Positions 7,175-8,329 of a stretch of 8,329 nucleotides of DNA are shown here, piece after piece. The position numbers and the translations under genes are program-made. Position 1 is the first letter of the stretch; each line of letters starts with the position of its first letter. Source of the stretch: Ruminococcus sp. (GTDB lineage Bacteria > Bacillota > Clostridia > Oscillospirales > Ruminococcaceae); NCBI GenBank assembly GCA_003488415.1, contig DNLQ01000144.1, positions 1-8,329 of the forward strand, given 5' to 3'. Below the pieces are notes generated by a model. It did no database searches and was not told the DNA's origin. It saw nothing but the letters and a program-made list of their open reading frames with translations.

Positions 7175-7185
7175 GAAAATAAAAA

Positions 7186-7200
7186 TGATAATCATTATCA
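7186..7200 (-). promoter_or_regulatory. Fur-family operator (7-1-7 palindrome)
   Basis: The 15-base perfect palindrome TGATAATCATTATCA has the 7-1-7 form recognised by the Fur/Zur/PerR family in Firmicutes, and equals the known Bacillus Fur consensus TGATAATNATTATCA. An A/T run extends the symmetry on both sides. It begins about eight bases downstream of the -10 element, at or just after the expected transcription start, so a bound repressor would block initiation. Which metal-sensing regulator binds here is inferred only; Zur is favoured by the genes, Fur by the sequence. Confidence 0.85.
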
Positions 7201-7207
7201 ATTTAAG

Positions 7208-7236
7208 ATTATATCATATAAGACCGGGCTTGTCAA
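7208..7236 (-). promoter_or_regulatory. Consensus sigma-A promoter of the znu operon
   Basis: On the minus strand, TTGACA (7231-7236) and TATAAT (7208-7213) are both perfect consensus hexamers separated by exactly 17 bases (7214-7230). Transcription should start near 7201, about 38 bases before the znuA start codon. Such a strong core promoter combined with an adjoining operator suggests high output when the repressor is released. Confidence 0.88.
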
Positions 7237-7396
7237 GCATTTTTTAGTAAATGGAGTAATGGCTGCTTTGCAGCTCTCAGGAGTACATTAAAAAAGTATC
7301 ATGTCCGCCTTATACGCTTATACGAGGACTGCGGTGACACAATGGTACACTTTTACATATGATAAGCGCTCCGGGAAATAAATTCATAAATAACTG

Positions 7397-7425
7397 TTGA
7401 CTAATTGCTGATTTTAGGGTACAAT
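7397..7425 (+). promoter_or_regulatory. Sigma-A promoter of the muramidase-manA unit
   Basis: TTGACT (7397-7402) and TACAAT (7420-7425) are each one base from consensus and separated by 17 bases. Expected transcription start is near 7432, leaving a leader of about 50 bases before the ATG at 7482. No operator-like palindrome was seen next to it. Confidence 0.75.
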
Positions 7426-7481
7426 TATATTGTATAGCTGTGACGATTTGAAGTCGCATGATTTGGAGTTGTTGCTGATAG

Positions 7482-8198
7482 ATGAAAAGAAATTTACGCA
7501 AGATCCTTACAGCAGCAGGATCTCTTATGATAATATTTGCCTGGGGATGTGCCTGCTTTTTTTCACACGCACAGGTCAACCGCAGGAAGTACCCGGTGTT
7601 CGGAGTGGATCTTTCCAACTACCAGGGCGTAGTAAGCTGGGAGAAGCTGGAGAAGCAGGGAGTTCGTTTTGCCTTTGTAAAGGCGACTGAGGGGAGCGGA
7701 CATACAGATGAATCTGTCCGCCGCAATCTTGAACAGGCTGCGGCAACGGGAATAAAGGTCTCATGCTATCATTTTTTCAGCTTTGACAGTCCGGGAGAGA
7801 CTCAGGCTGAGAATTTTATTGCTTCAGTGGGAAGGGATGAGATACAGCTCCCGCCTGTGATAGACATAGAGTACTATGCTGATAAGAAGCACAACAAGCC
7901 AAGTCTTGAAGAAACGGAAGCTATACTTACCCCCCTGCTGGAGCGCCTGGAGGAGTACTACGGCGTGAAGCCGCTGATCTATACAACAGTGCCTGTCTAT
8001 CTCAGGTACGTAAAGGAGCATTACTCCGGCTATCCCCTGTGGATACGCTGCACACAGATGGAGCCTGATCTTATCGACTGGACATTCTGGCAGTACTCCG
8101 ACCATGGAAAGCTGGACGGATACGTGGGGGAGGAAGAATGTATCGACTTCAATGTGTACTGCGGCAGCGAGGCGGAATTTGAGAAGCTATGGAGGTAA
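7482..8198 (+). CDS. GH25 family muramidase (lysozyme), membrane-anchored
   Basis: This 238-residue protein hydrolyses the beta-1,4 bond between N-acetylmuramic acid and N-acetylglucosamine in peptidoglycan. A basic N-terminus and hydrophobic segment (about 8-28) would export it and probably anchor it; Cys-23 follows 'FAWG', which is a poor lipobox because of the Trp. The GH25 domain fills the rest: GVDLSNYQG (41-49, Asp-43), FAFVKATEG (63-71), CYHFF (95-99), the catalytic PPVIDIEYY (124-132, Asp-128 and Glu-130), PLIYTT (164-169), LWIRC (186-190), FWQYS (202-206) and the final DFNVY (222-226). There is no cell-wall-binding repeat. The ATG follows a stop codon at 7476 in the same frame; GGAG at 7465-7468 is 13 bases away, so the ribosome site is weak. 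Likely a housekeeping wall-remodelling enzyme rather than a phage lysin, since no phage genes are nearby. Confidence 0.92.
   Translation: MKRNLRKILTAAGSLMIIFAWGCACFFSHAQVNRRKYPVFGVDLSNYQGVVSWEKLEKQGVRFAFVKATEGSGHTDESVRRNLEQAAATGIKVSCYHFFSFDSPGETQAENFIASVGRDEIQLPPVIDIEYYADKKHNKPSLEETEAILTPLLERLEEYYGVKPLIYTTVPVYLRYVKEHYSGYPLWIRCTQMEPDLIDWTFWQYSDHGKLDGYVGEEECIDFNVYCGSEAEFEKLWR
8191..8195 (+). promoter_or_regulatory. Ribosome binding site of manA, inside the muramidase stop region
   Basis: GGAGG lies in the last two sense codons of the muramidase gene, four bases before the ATG at 8200. The short spacing and one-base intergenic gap suggest coupled translation. Confidence 0.65.
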
Positions 8199-8199
8199 T

Positions 8200-8329
8200 A
8201 TGACACCTTTTTTACTTGAACCGGCAATAAAGGACTATATATGGGGCGGAACAAGGCTAAGGGACGAGTACGGCAAGGAGAGTGACCTTGAGCGTCTTGC
8301 GGAGAGCTGGGAGCTTTCCTGTCATCCGG
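8200..8329 (+). CDS. manA: Mannose-6-phosphate isomerase, type I (N-terminal part, cut by window end)
   Basis: The first 43 residues are visible. MTPFLLEPAIKDYIWGGTRL followed by RDEYGK and LAESWELSCHP matches the N-terminal signature of class I phosphomannose isomerases (the 'k.yiWGG..L...y.k......aEsWE.S.h' pattern). These cytoplasmic zinc enzymes interconvert mannose-6-phosphate and fructose-6-phosphate, feeding mannose into glycolysis or supplying GDP-mannose precursors. The metal ligands lie beyond the window and cannot be checked. The gene starts one base after the muramidase stop and shares its promoter. Confidence 0.88.
   Translation, partial: MTPFLLEPAIKDYIWGGTRLRDEYGKESDLERLAESWELSCHP

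Larger units (their letters stand above)
7164..7481. other. Divergent intergenic region between znuA and the muramidase gene
   Basis: This 318-base gap holds the znuA ribosome site, operator and promoter on its left side (7170-7236) and the muramidase promoter on its right side (7397-7425). The middle (about 7241-7396) has no convincing gene, RNA structure or further promoter. It does contain a perfect 8-base tandem repeat, CTTATACG twice, at 7309-7324. Confidence 0.7.

Noticed and set aside
7228..7245. GCTTG-T-CAAGC followed by a T-run, resembling a small plus-strand terminator.
   Set aside because: The stem could have only four pairs with a realistic loop, and the symmetry coincides with the -35 element of the znu promoter.
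7303..7336. Possible RNA hairpin between GTCC and GGAC or GCGGTGAC segments upstream of the muramidase gene.
   Set aside because: Pairing breaks after three or four bases and no known riboswitch or small RNA pattern was recognised.

Overview
The window looks like chromosomal DNA from a low-to-moderate GC Firmicute of the class Clostridia, most likely a Ruminococcus-like gut or rumen bacterium. This is inferred from several things: Gram-positive lipoproteins with Cys-23 lipoboxes, strong AAGGAGG-type ribosome binding sites, consensus sigma-A promoters, a 7-1-7 Fur-family operator, and a ZnuA variant that I recall from Ruminococcus relatives. No mobile element, CRISPR array, tRNA or rRNA was seen. 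All genes are closely packed in three transcription units.

Left unit (+ strand, 3-3863). It holds the C-terminal part of an ABC sugar-type solute-binding protein, two MalF/MalG-type permeases, and a membrane-anchored HlyD/RND-type adaptor. The genes overlap or nearly touch (ATGA overlap, 11-base overlap, 3-base gap), so they form one operon. No ATPase gene is visible, so the importer must use one encoded elsewhere or upstream. The adaptor is the most unusual gene: it carries four lipoyl-type half-motifs in the order first, first, second, second, as if one barrel-sandwich module had been inserted inside another. A 16-bp hairpin terminator ends the unit.

Middle unit (- strand, 7236 down to 4020). 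A consensus promoter (TTGACA-N17-TATAAT) is followed at once by a perfect Fur/Zur/PerR-type palindrome. After it come znuA (metal-binding lipoprotein), znuC (ATPase), znuB (permease) and a small lipoprotein resembling the C-terminal domain of the YcgQ/DUF1980 family. Spacings are -1, +1 and +6 bases. Together these encode a metal-repressed high-affinity metal uptake system, most probably for zinc, with a candidate extra metal-handling lipoprotein.

Right unit (+ strand, 7397 to the window end). A good sigma-A promoter drives a membrane-anchored GH25 muramidase. One base after its stop begins a type I mannose-6-phosphate isomerase (manA), cut by the window end.

The left and middle units converge at 3864-4019 and may share a bidirectional terminator. 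The middle and right units diverge from 7164-7481, where both promoters lie.
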